This document shows positions 1-6,953 of a stretch of DNA of 13,246 bases, in pieces. The stretch is taken from positions 1 to 13,246 of the forward strand of contig CAZAQB010000096.1 in assembly GCA_964487155.1 (NCBI GenBank), written 5' to 3'. Below the pieces are notes generated by a model, which made no database searches, was not told the origin of the DNA, and saw only the letters and a program-made list of their open reading frames with translations. Source of the DNA: CAZAQB01 sp964487155 (GTDB taxonomy: Bacteria > Pseudomonadota > Gammaproteobacteria > Nitrococcales > Nitrococcaceae). Position 1 is the stretch's first letter. Every line of letters starts with the position of its first letter. The position numbers were made by a program, and so were the translations under genes.

Positions 1-1
1 C

Positions 2-175
2 CGCGTCTCCGAGGAAGAGGAAATGGAGGGCGTCGATGTGGGCGAGTGCGGGCTGCAGGCCTATCCGGAGTTCACCAGCGGGCGGGAACCGCGGGGCAAG
101 AGCGGCGGCGACGGCCCGGACAAGCTGCAGCCGGAGCCGGCGGGCAGCGGGGCGCAGCTGCCGAGCGGCGCCTGA
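2..175 (+). CDS. amt: Ammonium transporter (Amt family), C-terminal fragment
   Basis: The reading frame is open from the left edge to a TGA at 173-175 and gives 57 residues. It begins RVSEEEEMEGVDVGECGLQAY, matching the cytoplasmic tail of Amt/AmtB ammonium channels, where a run of acidic residues is followed by an EG(L/V)D(V/L)xxxGxxAY motif. This tail is the part that packs against the channel and, in AmtB, cooperates with the PII protein GlnK. The last 30 or so residues are rich in Gly, Pro and Ser and look like an unstructured extension beyond the usual end. The membrane part and the start lie outside the window, so only the tail can be judged. Tandem hairpins directly after the stop suggest this is the end of its transcript. 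An identity other than Amt is unlikely given the tail motif, but it rests on about 22 residues. Confidence 0.8.
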   Translation, partial: RVSEEEEMEGVDVGECGLQAYPEFTSGREPRGKSGGDGPDKLQPEPAGSGAQLPSGA

Positions 176-182
176 CGGGCCC

Positions 183-247
183 GGGCGCCGAGGGATCGGC
201 GCCCGCGCGCCAGACGGGGGCGGCCGGATTGCCGGCCGCCCCTTTCT
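183..247 (+). terminator. Tandem hairpins, probable terminator after amt
   Basis: Two perfect stem-loops follow the amt stop. The first is a 9-bp stem (183-191 with 196-204) around a GGGA loop. The second is an 11-bp stem (217-227 with 232-242) around ATTG, followed directly by TTTCT. The second has the form of a rho-independent terminator with a short T run on the plus strand. The leftward gene ending at 258 runs into the same hairpin, but on the minus strand there is no T run after it, so termination in that direction is less certain. Confidence 0.65.
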
Positions 248-257
248 GGTGGAACAC

Positions 258-461
258 TCAGATGTGCCAGCTCCAGGGAAGGGCTGTCAGCCCGTCACGC
301 TGGGGGTAGAGGATGATCCTGCGGTCCATCAGGCCGGATTCGGTGCGGCGCCGGCCGGTATAGCCCACGGCGCCGGGGGCCACCGGCCGCGGGCTCAGGG
401 CCGGCAGTTGATCGGACTGGCGCAGTGCCACCGCCAGCGCACCCGGGTCGTCACGGCTCAT
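258..461 (-). CDS. Small protein of unknown function (67 aa)
   Basis: I do not recognise this gene. The start at 461 is preceded by a strong ribosome binding site (GGGGAGGAG, about 5 nt before the ATG), the best evidence that the frame is translated. The product has 67 residues, no membrane segment and no signal peptide. The N-terminal third is ordinary, the middle is rich in Pro and Arg, and the C-terminus has the motif RRIILYPQRDGLTALPWSWHI, with a hydrophobic and aromatic end that looks conserved rather than random. It has no cysteine. It lies downstream of and co-oriented with the rhodanese gene, 137 bp away. A hairpin (499-517, GCCGGGG/CCCCGGC) sits in that gap, so it may have its own transcript. 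A longer in-frame extension upstream exists but has no good start signal. Confidence 0.55.
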   Translation of the reverse strand: MSRDDPGALAVALRQSDQLPALSPRPVAPGAVGYTGRRRTESGLMDRRIILYPQRDGLTALPWSWHI

Positions 462-598
462 CACGTCTCCTCCCCAGATCTGCGGAACCGTCCATGCCGC
501 CGGGGCTTCACCCCGGCAGGGAACCATGGGTATAGACCATCGGCGACGCCGCAACGTCGCGACAGGCTTCGGCGGCCGCAGAAATCGCCCTCCGGGTC

Positions 599-958
599 TC
601 AGCGCCGGTCGACCACCTGGCCGGTGCTGGGGTCGATGCTCACCGTGGGCAGGCCGGCCTCCCGCCACGCCTTGAGGCCGCCGGTGACGTGGGCCGCCGC
701 CGGCCGGCCGGCGGCCAGGCAGCGCTGGGCGGCGTCCAGGGAGCGCTTGCCGGTGCCGCAGTGGAACACCAGCTCCCGCTCTTCGTCACCGGGGAGAGCG
801 GACGGGTCGAAGGTCTTCAGGGGGAACAGCAGGGCACCGTGGATGCGCTCGGCCTGATACTCGTGGGGCTCGCGCACGTCCACCAGCAGGATGCGGCCTG
901 CATCCAGCTGGCGCTTGGCCTCCTCAGGAGTGATCTCACGGACTGTATTCTGGCTCAT
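599..958 (-). CDS. Single-domain rhodanese-like sulfurtransferase
   Basis: This 119-residue cytoplasmic protein consists of one rhodanese domain. Family landmarks appear in order: ITPEEAKRQLDAG at the N-terminus, LLVDVREPHEYQAERIHGA (the CH2A-type DVRE motif) at about residues 24-42, and the active-site loop HCGTGKRS near residues 66-73. The catalytic cysteine sits in the CxxGxRS form used by single-domain sulfurtransferases. Such proteins carry a persulfide on that cysteine and pass sulfur to acceptors such as thiols or sulfite. The start at 958 has a GAGGAG site 7 nt upstream; the frame stays open further upstream but without a comparable signal. It follows the ArsR-type regulator gene on the same strand after 157 bp. 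This recalls the E. coli ygaV-ygaP pair and fits a role in sulfide or persulfide handling. The acceptor cannot be read from sequence. Confidence 0.85.
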   Translation of the reverse strand: MSQNTVREITPEEAKRQLDAGRILLVDVREPHEYQAERIHGALLFPLKTFDPSALPGDEERELVFHCGTGKRSLDAAQRCLAAGRPAAAHVTGGLKAWREAGLPTVSIDPSTGQVVDRR

Positions 959-998
959 GGGCAGCTCCTCGCCACAGGGATGAGGTAACCGGCAGCTG

Positions 999-1065
999 GC
1001 CCGGCCGACAGCCGGGCGGATCATGCCTTTGCGTCGCCCCGGAGTGGGAGCGGGCCTGTCCGGGG
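999..1065 (-). other. Two hairpins in the gap between regulator and rhodanese genes
   Basis: The 157-bp gap between the ArsR gene and the rhodanese gene holds no convincing gene. It contains a perfect 7-bp stem (999-1005 with 1011-1017, loop CGACA) and a second 7-bp inverted repeat (1037-1043 with 1059-1065). Neither is followed by a T run on the minus strand. They could be mRNA processing or stabilising structures in a shared transcript; GC-rich chance structure is also possible. Confidence 0.3.
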
Positions 1066-1115
1066 AGGTGCATTTCAGCAGAGCTGGCGGCTCGTTGCGA
1101 GCCCGACGCCCCGCC

Positions 1116-1445
1116 TCAAGCGTGGATCGGCCGGGGCACGTGTCCGCAGTAAAGCCGGTGGAGGGCCTCCAGCAGGTAACGCACCCGCTCGCTGTCCAGA
1201 GCGTAATACACCGCCTGGGCCTGCCGCCGCGTGGATACCAGGCGCTCGGCCCGCAGCCGTGCCAGGTGCTGGGACAGGGCCGGCTGGCTGAGCCCCACCC
1301 GCTCAGTGAGCTCCGAAACGGAATGCTCACGTTCGTACAGCAGGCAAAGAATCTGCAGGCGCGCCTCGCTGGCCATCGCCTTGAGCAGACGGGACACCTC
1401 ATCCGACATCGAGATGAGGGCCTCGGGATAGACCTCCTGATCCAT
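1116..1445 (-). CDS. ArsR-family repressor, SqrR/BigR/YgaV-like persulfide sensor
   Basis: This 109-residue protein has the ArsR winged-helix fold. After LLKAMASEARLQILCLL (helix with Cys34) comes the recognition helix SQPALSQHLARLRAERLV (about residues 53-70), the wing RRQAQAVYYAL, and a last helix ending LYCGH (Cys100). Metal-sensing ArsR members carry CVC or similar sites in the DNA-binding helix, which are absent here. Instead the two cysteines lie 66 residues apart, the spacing of the Cys pair that forms a tetrasulfide link in SqrR and BigR and releases them from DNA in response to sulfide or persulfide. The rhodanese gene just downstream supports this role. The start at 1445 has GGAG about 9 nt upstream; an internal ATG at 1409 is possible. 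The AT-rich palindrome at 1476-1486 is its likely own operator. I am sure of the family and fairly sure of the sensor type. Confidence 0.85.
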   Translation of the reverse strand: MDQEVYPEALISMSDEVSRLLKAMASEARLQILCLLYEREHSVSELTERVGLSQPALSQHLARLRAERLVSTRRQAQAVYYALDSERVRYLLEALHRLYCGHVPRPIHA

Positions 1446-1459
1446 GCTTGGGTACTCCG

Positions 1460-1500
1460 CTGACTGATCGCAGCATTATATTATAACTATACAAAACTTC
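1460..1500. promoter_or_regulatory. AT-rich divergent promoter/operator island between regulator and LOV gene
   Basis: In a genome near 70% GC, about 25 bases around 1474-1499 are almost pure A/T. They hold a perfect palindrome TTATA-T-TATAA (1476-1486). On the minus strand the same bases read as two overlapping TATAAT boxes in front of the ArsR gene. On the plus strand CTGACT (1460-1465), 16 bp, TATAAC (1482-1487) forms a plausible promoter towards the LOV gene. Operators of BigR/SqrR-type repressors are known to be AT-rich and imperfectly palindromic, so autoregulation by the adjacent repressor is a natural reading. Whether it also controls the LOV gene is inference. Confidence 0.6.
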
Positions 1501-1601
1501 TACCCTGCCCTTCCCGGGCTGCGGCGCGCTACCATTGGCGGATGAAAGCCCCGGCCCCGCCGGCCGGGGTTGCGGTCCACCTGGCCGGTTGGGGTGAGCA
1601 G

Positions 1602-2051
1602 ATGGAAGAGCTGGATCCGGCGCTGCTGCGGCGCCTGCTGGACGAGTCCGTGGACGGCATCGTGGTCGCCGAGCAGGAAGGCGACGACACCATCCTGATC
1701 TACGTCAACGCAGCCTTCGAGCGCCTCAGCGGCTACGCCGCCGACGAAATCCTCTACCGGGACTGCCGTTTCCTGCAGGGCAGCGACCGGGACCAGCCCG
1801 CCCGCCACCGCGTCCGGGAGGCGATCCGCCAAGGCCGACCGTGCCGCGAGGTGCTGCGCAACTACCGCAAGGACGGCACCCTGTTCTGGAACGAACTGAG
1901 CCTCACGCCGGTCTACAACGACCAGGACGAACTGACCTACTACATCGGCATCCAGAAGGACATCACCGCCCGGGTGGAGGCCGAGCAGCAGCGCGACGAA
2001 CTGCTGGCCGAGTTGAACCGCCTGCGCGCCGGCGGCGGCCGGCGGACCTGA
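1602..2051 (+). CDS. Short LOV blue-light photoreceptor (PAS domain, PpSB1-LOV type)
   Basis: The product (149 aa from this start) is a single LOV domain with short flanking helices and no output domain. The flavin-binding signature is complete: DCRFLQG with the photoactive Cys55, NYRKDG (Asn87) and FWNE (Asn97) on the sheet, and GIQKDIT with the flavin-contacting Gln118. LOV proteins bind FMN and form a reversible Cys-FMN adduct in blue light. The sequence closely resembles the short LOV proteins of Pseudomonas putida, including GIVVAEQEGDDTILIYVNAA and LRNYRKDG. Arginines at 63, 68 and 72 occupy the places of the FMN-phosphate arginine cluster that makes PpSB1-LOV recover slowly in the dark. 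A C-terminal helix (about 125-145) with regular Leu/Glu spacing resembles the J-alpha dimer helix. I chose the ATG at 1602 (GGTGAG upstream) because the family begins about here; an ATG at 1542 would add 20 uncharacteristic residues. Confidence 0.9.
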   Translation: MEELDPALLRRLLDESVDGIVVAEQEGDDTILIYVNAAFERLSGYAADEILYRDCRFLQGSDRDQPARHRVREAIRQGRPCREVLRNYRKDGTLFWNELSLTPVYNDQDELTYYIGIQKDITARVEAEQQRDELLAELNRLRAGGGRRT

Positions 2052-2092
2052 ATGGCCCCTGCCCACGGCGCCACTGCCGGGAGGATCTGTCC

Positions 2093-2656
2093 ATGAAGCG
2101 TCTATGGATCGCGGTCGCCACCCTGCCCCTGCTGCTGGCCGGCGGCGTCGCCGGGGCCTGCAGTGACGTGCTGGACCACACCCTGCGCCGGCTCGGCGCG
2201 GACACCCGGGAACACCTCTGCCAGGCCTACCAGGGGCAGGTGCTGCTGGTGGTGAACACGGCGAGCCGCTGCGGATTCACGCCCCAGTACGACGGCCTGG
2301 AGACGCTCCACGACCGCTACTCCGGGCGCGGCTTCGCGGTGCTGGGCTTCCCGTCCAACGATTTCGCCGGCCAGGAGCCGGGCACCGAGGACCAGATCAA
2401 GAAGTTCTGCCGCACCACCTACGGGGTGCGGTTCCCCATGTTCGAGAAGGTCTCGGTGGTGGGCCCACAGGCCGCGCCCCTGTACCAGGATCTCGCCCGC
2501 GCCGGCGGCGGAGCGCCGGGCTGGAATTTCCACAAGTACCTGCTGGACCACCGCGGCCGGGTGGTGGCGAGTTTTCCGTCCCGCGTCGAGCCGGCCGATC
2601 TGGCGCCGCGCATCGAGGCGCTGCTTGAAGAGCGGGCATCAGTCGGGGACGGTTGA
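2093..2656 (+). CDS. Exported glutathione peroxidase family protein (Cys type)
   Basis: This 187-residue protein starts with a signal peptide (MKRLWIAVAT then a Leu/Ala/Gly-rich stretch to about residue 22) and is predicted to act in the periplasm. Cys23 follows AGA, so a lipoprotein cannot be excluded, although the lipobox is weak. The thiol peroxidase core carries the whole catalytic set: NTASRCGFTPQ with peroxidatic Cys60, FPSNDFAGQEPG with Gln94, and GWNFHKYL with Trp144 and Asn145. Cys106 in IKKFC lies where many bacterial members carry the resolving cysteine, which points to thioredoxin-like rather than glutathione reduction. The reaction is reduction of hydroperoxides to water or alcohols. 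A strong GGGAGGA site lies 7 nt before the ATG, and the gene follows the LOV gene after 41 bp on the same strand, so the two are probably co-transcribed. Confidence 0.9.
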   Translation: MKRLWIAVATLPLLLAGGVAGACSDVLDHTLRRLGADTREHLCQAYQGQVLLVVNTASRCGFTPQYDGLETLHDRYSGRGFAVLGFPSNDFAGQEPGTEDQIKKFCRTTYGVRFPMFEKVSVVGPQAAPLYQDLARAGGGAPGWNFHKYLLDHRGRVVASFPSRVEPADLAPRIEALLEERASVGDG

Positions 2657-2725
2657 GGCTTGCGGCGCGGCGTTGCGCTCTCTTGAAAAGGCACCACCCG
2701 TCCGGTTGTGGGAATCGGGCACGGC

Positions 2726-3070
2726 TTAGCCCCCAGCCCAGAGCAGTAGCATCGCGATGACGGTCAGAGCCAGAGCGACCCCCACCCATGGGCGCAGGGC
2801 CCGCCAGCGCAATCCCGCCAGGTGTCGCTCCAGGATTTCGGGGTTGCGCTCCAGATAGTGCCCGAGGTACCAGCGAAGGTAGCCCGGCAGTTCGCCGCTG
2901 CGCTGGAAGCGGAGGAAGTCGGCCCGCAGCTCGTCGTCCCGCGCCGGGGGAGTCGCCTTGCGGGCCGCCCGCCGGAACAGTTCGTACTCGTCGCAGCCCT
3001 CGGCGGCTGCCACCTGGCTCAGCCGGGCCCGGTCCAGCGGTGCCTGGCCGCCATCCGCGACGGTCATCAT
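2726..3070 (-). CDS. Unknown protein with C-terminal membrane anchor
   Basis: I do not recognise this family. From the ATG at 3070 it has 114 residues. Residues about 10-45 form a charged, helical region (LSQVAAAEGCDEYELFRRAARKA). Next comes DDELRADFLRFQRSGELPGYLRWYLGHYL, rich in Tyr, Arg and Leu. The last 20 residues (WVGVALALTVIAMLLLWAGG) form one membrane helix ending at the C-terminus, so the protein is probably tail-anchored with its body in the cytoplasm. Start choice is uncertain: GAGGG lies 11 nt before 3070, and in-frame GTG/ATG starts at 3139 and 3115 would add up to 23 residues. The gene converges on the peroxidase gene and diverges from the haem-protein gene, so it is a single-gene unit. 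The hydrophobic tail and its codon pattern make a real gene likely. Confidence 0.6.
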   Translation of the reverse strand: MMTVADGGQAPLDRARLSQVAAAEGCDEYELFRRAARKATPPARDDELRADFLRFQRSGELPGYLRWYLGHYLERNPEILERHLAGLRWRALRPWVGVALALTVIAMLLLWAGG

Positions 3071-3210
3071 GGCGGCTTGGTCCCTCGCCCTGCCGACGCT
3101 AAGGAGCGCAAGCATAGCCGAGCCCCCGGGTTTCGCCACGCCGGCGCCCTTGCCCGGGTACCCGCGGGTGTATACGCTCCCGACAGGACATCCAAACCGG
3201 GAGATCCGCC

Positions 3211-3795
3211 ATGCCCCGTCTTCTGATTTTGAGCCTGGCCCTGGCGCTTGGCTGCGGCGCCGCTGCTGCCGAGCCCAGCGCCAACGGCCCCCTGGAGCCG
3301 ATGCGCCGCACCGCCGCCGAGCTCGCCGGGGGCCTCAAGAGCCAGCTCCAGCAGGCCCTGAAGGAGCGCGGGGTGGCCGGCGCCATCCCGGTGTGCAGCG
3401 AGATTGCGCCGGCGATCGCCGGGCGGCTGTCCCGGGAGACCGGCTGGCGAGTCACACGGGTGGGCACCCGGGTGCGCAATCCCCTGCTGGGCACCCCGGA
3501 CGCCTACGAGCAGCGGGTGCTGGCGGACTTCCAGCAGCGCCTGGCCGCCGGCGAGGAGGCCGCCACCATGGAGCACCTGCAGGCGGCGGACGAACCTGGC
3601 GGACGCTATCTGCGCTACCTCAAGCCCCTGGTGGTCCAGCCCCCCTGCCTCGGCTGTCATGGCCCCCGGGAATCGCTCGACCCGCAGGTCACGGAAGTGC
3701 TGGACAACAACTATCCCCACGACCAGGCGGTAGGCTACCGGCTGGGAGAACTGCGCGGAGCGGTCAGCATCAAGCGCCCCCTGGACGCCGAGTGA
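3211..3795 (+). CDS. Tll0287-like (DUF3365) exported c-type haem protein
   Basis: The 194-residue product has a signal peptide (MPRLLILSLALALGCGAAAA, cut near residue 20) followed by a single Tll0287-like domain. The family pattern is visible: a helix containing PVCSEIAPAIA (Cys62), then RVGTRVRNPLLGTPDAYE (the RNPxNxPDxWE-type motif, about 84-100), then PCLGCHGP with a CxxCH haem c attachment site at 146-150, and YPHDQAVGYRLGELRGAVSI at the end. Haem would be bound covalently in the periplasm. In this family the domain is found alone or on the outer part of histidine kinases and cyclases, and a redox or gas-sensing role has been proposed, so this stand-alone form may be a sensor partner or a small electron carrier. 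The ATG is preceded by GGGAG at 7 nt, and a TATACG box lies about 38 bp upstream (TGTATACGCT). Confidence 0.85.
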   Translation: MPRLLILSLALALGCGAAAAEPSANGPLEPMRRTAAELAGGLKSQLQQALKERGVAGAIPVCSEIAPAIAGRLSRETGWRVTRVGTRVRNPLLGTPDAYEQRVLADFQQRLAAGEEAATMEHLQAADEPGGRYLRYLKPLVVQPPCLGCHGPRESLDPQVTEVLDNNYPHDQAVGYRLGELRGAVSIKRPLDAE

Positions 3796-3916
3796 CCGCC
3801 CCCCGAAGTGCCGGGCCTGGGGAAGGCGTCCACGGCCGCCGGCCGGGGCAAACTGCACGACACCCGCGGGGGTGGCGCACGGTTACACTGGCTAGAGGCC
3901 ATACTGGAGGTTTCTT

Positions 3917-4477
<561 letters not shown>

Positions 4478-4694
4478 GCACCAACGTCCGGCTCCGGCCA
4501 GGGGCGGGCGTCCGACCCGCGGCGTTGCCCGCCCCCCGCCCCATGACCGATACTCTACGCGGCGTCCGCCGCGTGGCCGGGCGCGGGCGACCGGCCGTCC
4601 TGCCAGGTAAGGCGCCAGTGCCGGCATTCGAGGAGGAGTTGCCGCCCCGGCGCGCGGCGCTTCGGCACGCATTTCAAGACAGGCGGGGACCAAC

Positions 4695-6512
4695 ATGAAT
4701 CGCAAGCTCGAGGCCTGGGTACGCCAGGTAGCCGACCTGTGCCAGCCCGAGGCCGTCCACTGGTGCGACGGCACTCCCGAGGAGTTCCGGAGCCTGTGCG
4801 ACCTGATGGTGCAGGCGGGAACGGCGCGGCCCCTGAACGAGGCGAAGCGGCCCAACAGCTACCTGATCCTGTCCGATCCGGAGGACACCGCCCGGGTCGA
4901 GGATCGCACCTTCATCTGCTCCCGCCGCCGGGAGGATGCCGGCCCTACCAACAACTGGCATGAGCCGGACACCATGCGCGAGACCCTGACCGGGCTGTTC
5001 CGGGGCGCCATGCGCGGGCGCACCCTGTACGTGATCCCGTTCAGCATGGGGCCGGTGGGCTCGCCCATCGCCCAGATCGGCGTGCAGGTCACCGACTCCC
5101 CCTACGTGGCGGCCAGCATGCACGTCATGGCCCGGGTGGGGCGCCAGGTGCTGGAGGTGCTGGGCGAGAACGACTTCGTACCCTGCCTGCACTCGGTGGG
5201 CGCCCCGCTGAAGCCCGGCGAGGAAGACGTCGCCTGGCCCTGCAACTCCGAGAACAAGTACATCGTGCACTTCCCCGAGACCCGGGAAATCTGGTCCTTC
5301 GGCTCCGGCTACGGGGGTAACGCCCTGCTGGGAAAGAAGTGCTTCGCCCTGCGCATCGCCTCGGTGATGGCCCGGGACGAGGGCTGGCTCGCCGAGCACA
5401 TGCTGATCCTCAAGCTCACCTCGCCGGAGGGAGAGTCCCGCTACGTATGCGCCGCCTTCCCCAGCGCCTGCGGCAAGACCAACCTGGCGATGATGCGCCC
5501 CGCCCTGCCCGGCTGGAAGGTCGAGACCATCGGCGACGACATCGCCTGGATGAAATTCGGCGCCGACGGCCAGCTCTACGCCATCAACCCGGAGGCGGGC
5601 TTCTTCGGCGTGGCGCCGGGCACCAGTTATGCCTCCAACCCCCACGCCATGGACACCCTGCAGCGGGACGTCTTCTTCACCAACTGCGCCCTGACCCCGG
5701 AAGGGGACGTGTGGTGGGAGGAAATGACCCCGGAGAAGCCGGAGCAGCTCACCGACTGGCGCGGCAACGACTGGACCCCCGACCACGGCACCCCGGCGGC
5801 CCACCCCAACGCGCGTTTCACGGCGCCGGCCCACCAGTGCCCGGTAATCGCCCCGGAGTGGGACGACCCCGCCGGCGTGCCGATCAGCGCCATCCTGTTC
5901 GGCGGCCGGCGCGCCACCACGGTGCCGCTGGTGAACGAGGCCCGGGACTGGCGCCAGGGCACCTTCTTCGGCTCCATAATCGGCAGCGAGAAGACCGCCG
6001 CGGCCACCGGCAAGGTGGGCGTGCTGCGCCGGGATCCCATGGCCATGCTGCCGTTCTGCGGCTACAACATGGCCGACTACTGGGCCCACTGGCTCGCCAT
6101 CGGCGAGCGCGAGGGGGCAAAGCTGCCGCGCATCTACCAGGTCAACTGGTTCCGCAAGGGCGCCGACGGCCGCTTCCTGTGGCCGGGCTTCGGCGAAAAC
6201 AGCCGGGTGCTGGAATGGATCTTCCAGCGCTGCGCCGGCCAGGCCCAGGCTATCGAAACACCGATCGGCCGGCTGCCGTCCCGGGATGACCTGGACCTCA
6301 CCGGCCTGCACCTCCCTGAAGCCGACCTGGACGTGCTGCTGGGGGTGGACGTGGACGGCTGGCTGGATGAGATCCCCATGATCCGGGAGTTCTACGCAAA
6401 ATTCGGCGACCATCTGCCCACCGGCCTGAGCGAGCAACTGGACGCCCTGGAGCAGCGCCTGCACGAGGCCGGGGGCGCCAGCCCGGCGAGCCGCGCGGCG
6501 CGGGGCGGCTGA
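4695..6512 (+). CDS. pckG: Phosphoenolpyruvate carboxykinase (GTP)
   Basis: The 605-residue enzyme converts oxaloacetate and GTP to PEP, GDP and CO2, the entry step of gluconeogenesis (or the reverse, anaplerotic, under some conditions). It belongs to the GTP-dependent class and not the ATP-dependent PckA class. Signatures in order: NNW near 86-88, FSMGPVGSP (116-124), YGGN (207-210), the P-loop FPSACGKTN at 255-263 with the hyper-reactive Cys259 and the Lys261/Thr262 pair, the metal-binding DDIAWM (281-286), GGRR (403-406) and PFCGYNMADYW (453-463). The length is normal for the family and the catalytic residues are intact. The start at 4695 has GGGGA about 6 nt upstream. No partner gene adjoins it: 217 bp separate it from msrA, including a possible TACTCT -10 box at 4551-4556, and a repeat cluster follows it. 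Confidence 0.97.
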   Translation: MNRKLEAWVRQVADLCQPEAVHWCDGTPEEFRSLCDLMVQAGTARPLNEAKRPNSYLILSDPEDTARVEDRTFICSRRREDAGPTNNWHEPDTMRETLTGLFRGAMRGRTLYVIPFSMGPVGSPIAQIGVQVTDSPYVAASMHVMARVGRQVLEVLGENDFVPCLHSVGAPLKPGEEDVAWPCNSENKYIVHFPETREIWSFGSGYGGNALLGKKCFALRIASVMARDEGWLAEHMLILKLTSPEGESRYVCAAFPSACGKTNLAMMRPALPGWKVETIGDDIAWMKFGADGQLYAINPEAGFFGVAPGTSYASNPHAMDTLQRDVFFTNCALTPEGDVWWEEMTPEKPEQLTDWRGNDWTPDHGTPAAHPNARFTAPAHQCPVIAPEWDDPAGVPISAILFGGRRATTVPLVNEARDWRQGTFFGSIIGSEKTAAATGKVGVLRRDPMAMLPFCGYNMADYWAHWLAIGEREGAKLPRIYQVNWFRKGADGRFLWPGFGENSRVLEWIFQRCAGQAQAIETPIGRLPSRDDLDLTGLHLPEADLDVLLGVDVDGWLDEIPMIREFYAKFGDHLPTGLSEQLDALEQRLHEAGGASPASRAARGG

Positions 6513-6540
6513 GGCGGACGCGGCGGCACTGAGTACAGAA

Positions 6541-6942
6541 AAGGCCCGCCCAGCGAGGCGCCGGGTTAGCGCAGTTGTAGACCCACGTTGCGAAGAAACG
6601 TGGGGGCCAGCGTAGCAAACGCCAAGGTGCCCATCGCCGGGCCCGCGTGCCCGAACCGATCCGCGGTACCGATGCCATCGCCCGATGGCAGGTTTCTCCG
6701 CAACCTGCCCTGCGGCGGGCTTCGCTCGGCGCTGGGTACGACGTACTGGGTACGGGCAAGGCCCGCCAAGGGGCGTGGCGCCCGAGCCCGCCGCCTACGC
6801 GGCAGTCGCAGCGGTGGCGCCGGTACTGGGTACGAAGGAAGCGGGTGCTGGGATTGCGCCGCGCTTCATCCCAGCCTACGTGTTGCGTTGTAGCTGGCGT
6901 AGCCGCCGTGGGCTGAGTTGAGCGGAGCGAAACCGGGCAGCC
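6541..6942. repeat. REP-like cluster of inverted repeats (no gene)
   Basis: The 440 bases between pckG and the UspA gene hold no credible gene but many perfect inverted repeats. They are 6582-6604 (8-bp stem, loop GCGAAGA), 6673-6690 (8-bp stem, 2-nt loop), 6687-6709 (8-bp stem, loop TCTCCGC) and 6847-6875 (8-bp stem GCTGGGAT/ATCCCAGC), plus an imperfect one at 6911-6942. The first and third share the core GTTGCGRAGAAAC in opposite orientations. The fourth is followed by CCTACG. CTGGGTACG occurs three times (6732, 6746, 6826). This composition is typical of REP/BIME-like intergenic repeats, which can stabilise mRNA ends or be relics of small mobile elements. No transposase is present. Confidence 0.7.
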
Positions 6943-6953
6943 AGCCCCCCGGG

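Noticed and set aside
1542..1601. 20-codon N-terminal extension of the LOV protein
   Set aside because: The residues are Ala/Pro/Gly-rich, unlike known short LOV proteins, and the upstream ATG has no good ribosome binding site; not excluded.
4674..6464. 596-codon open frame on the minus strand
   Set aside because: It is antisense to pckG, whose catalytic motifs are all intact; the composition is that of a reverse-strand shadow.
6560..6610. tRNA-like sequence after pckG
   Set aside because: A GGTTAGCGCAGTTG stretch resembles a D-arm, but no anticodon arm, T-loop GGTTCGA or acceptor stem can be paired around it.
6566..6769. 67-codon frame on the minus strand in the repeat cluster
   Set aside because: It is made of the inverted repeats and has no ribosome binding site; better explained as repeat sequence.
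6541..6942. CRISPR array
   Set aside because: The repeats are palindromic, unevenly spaced and in both orientations, without regular unique spacers; no cas genes are present.
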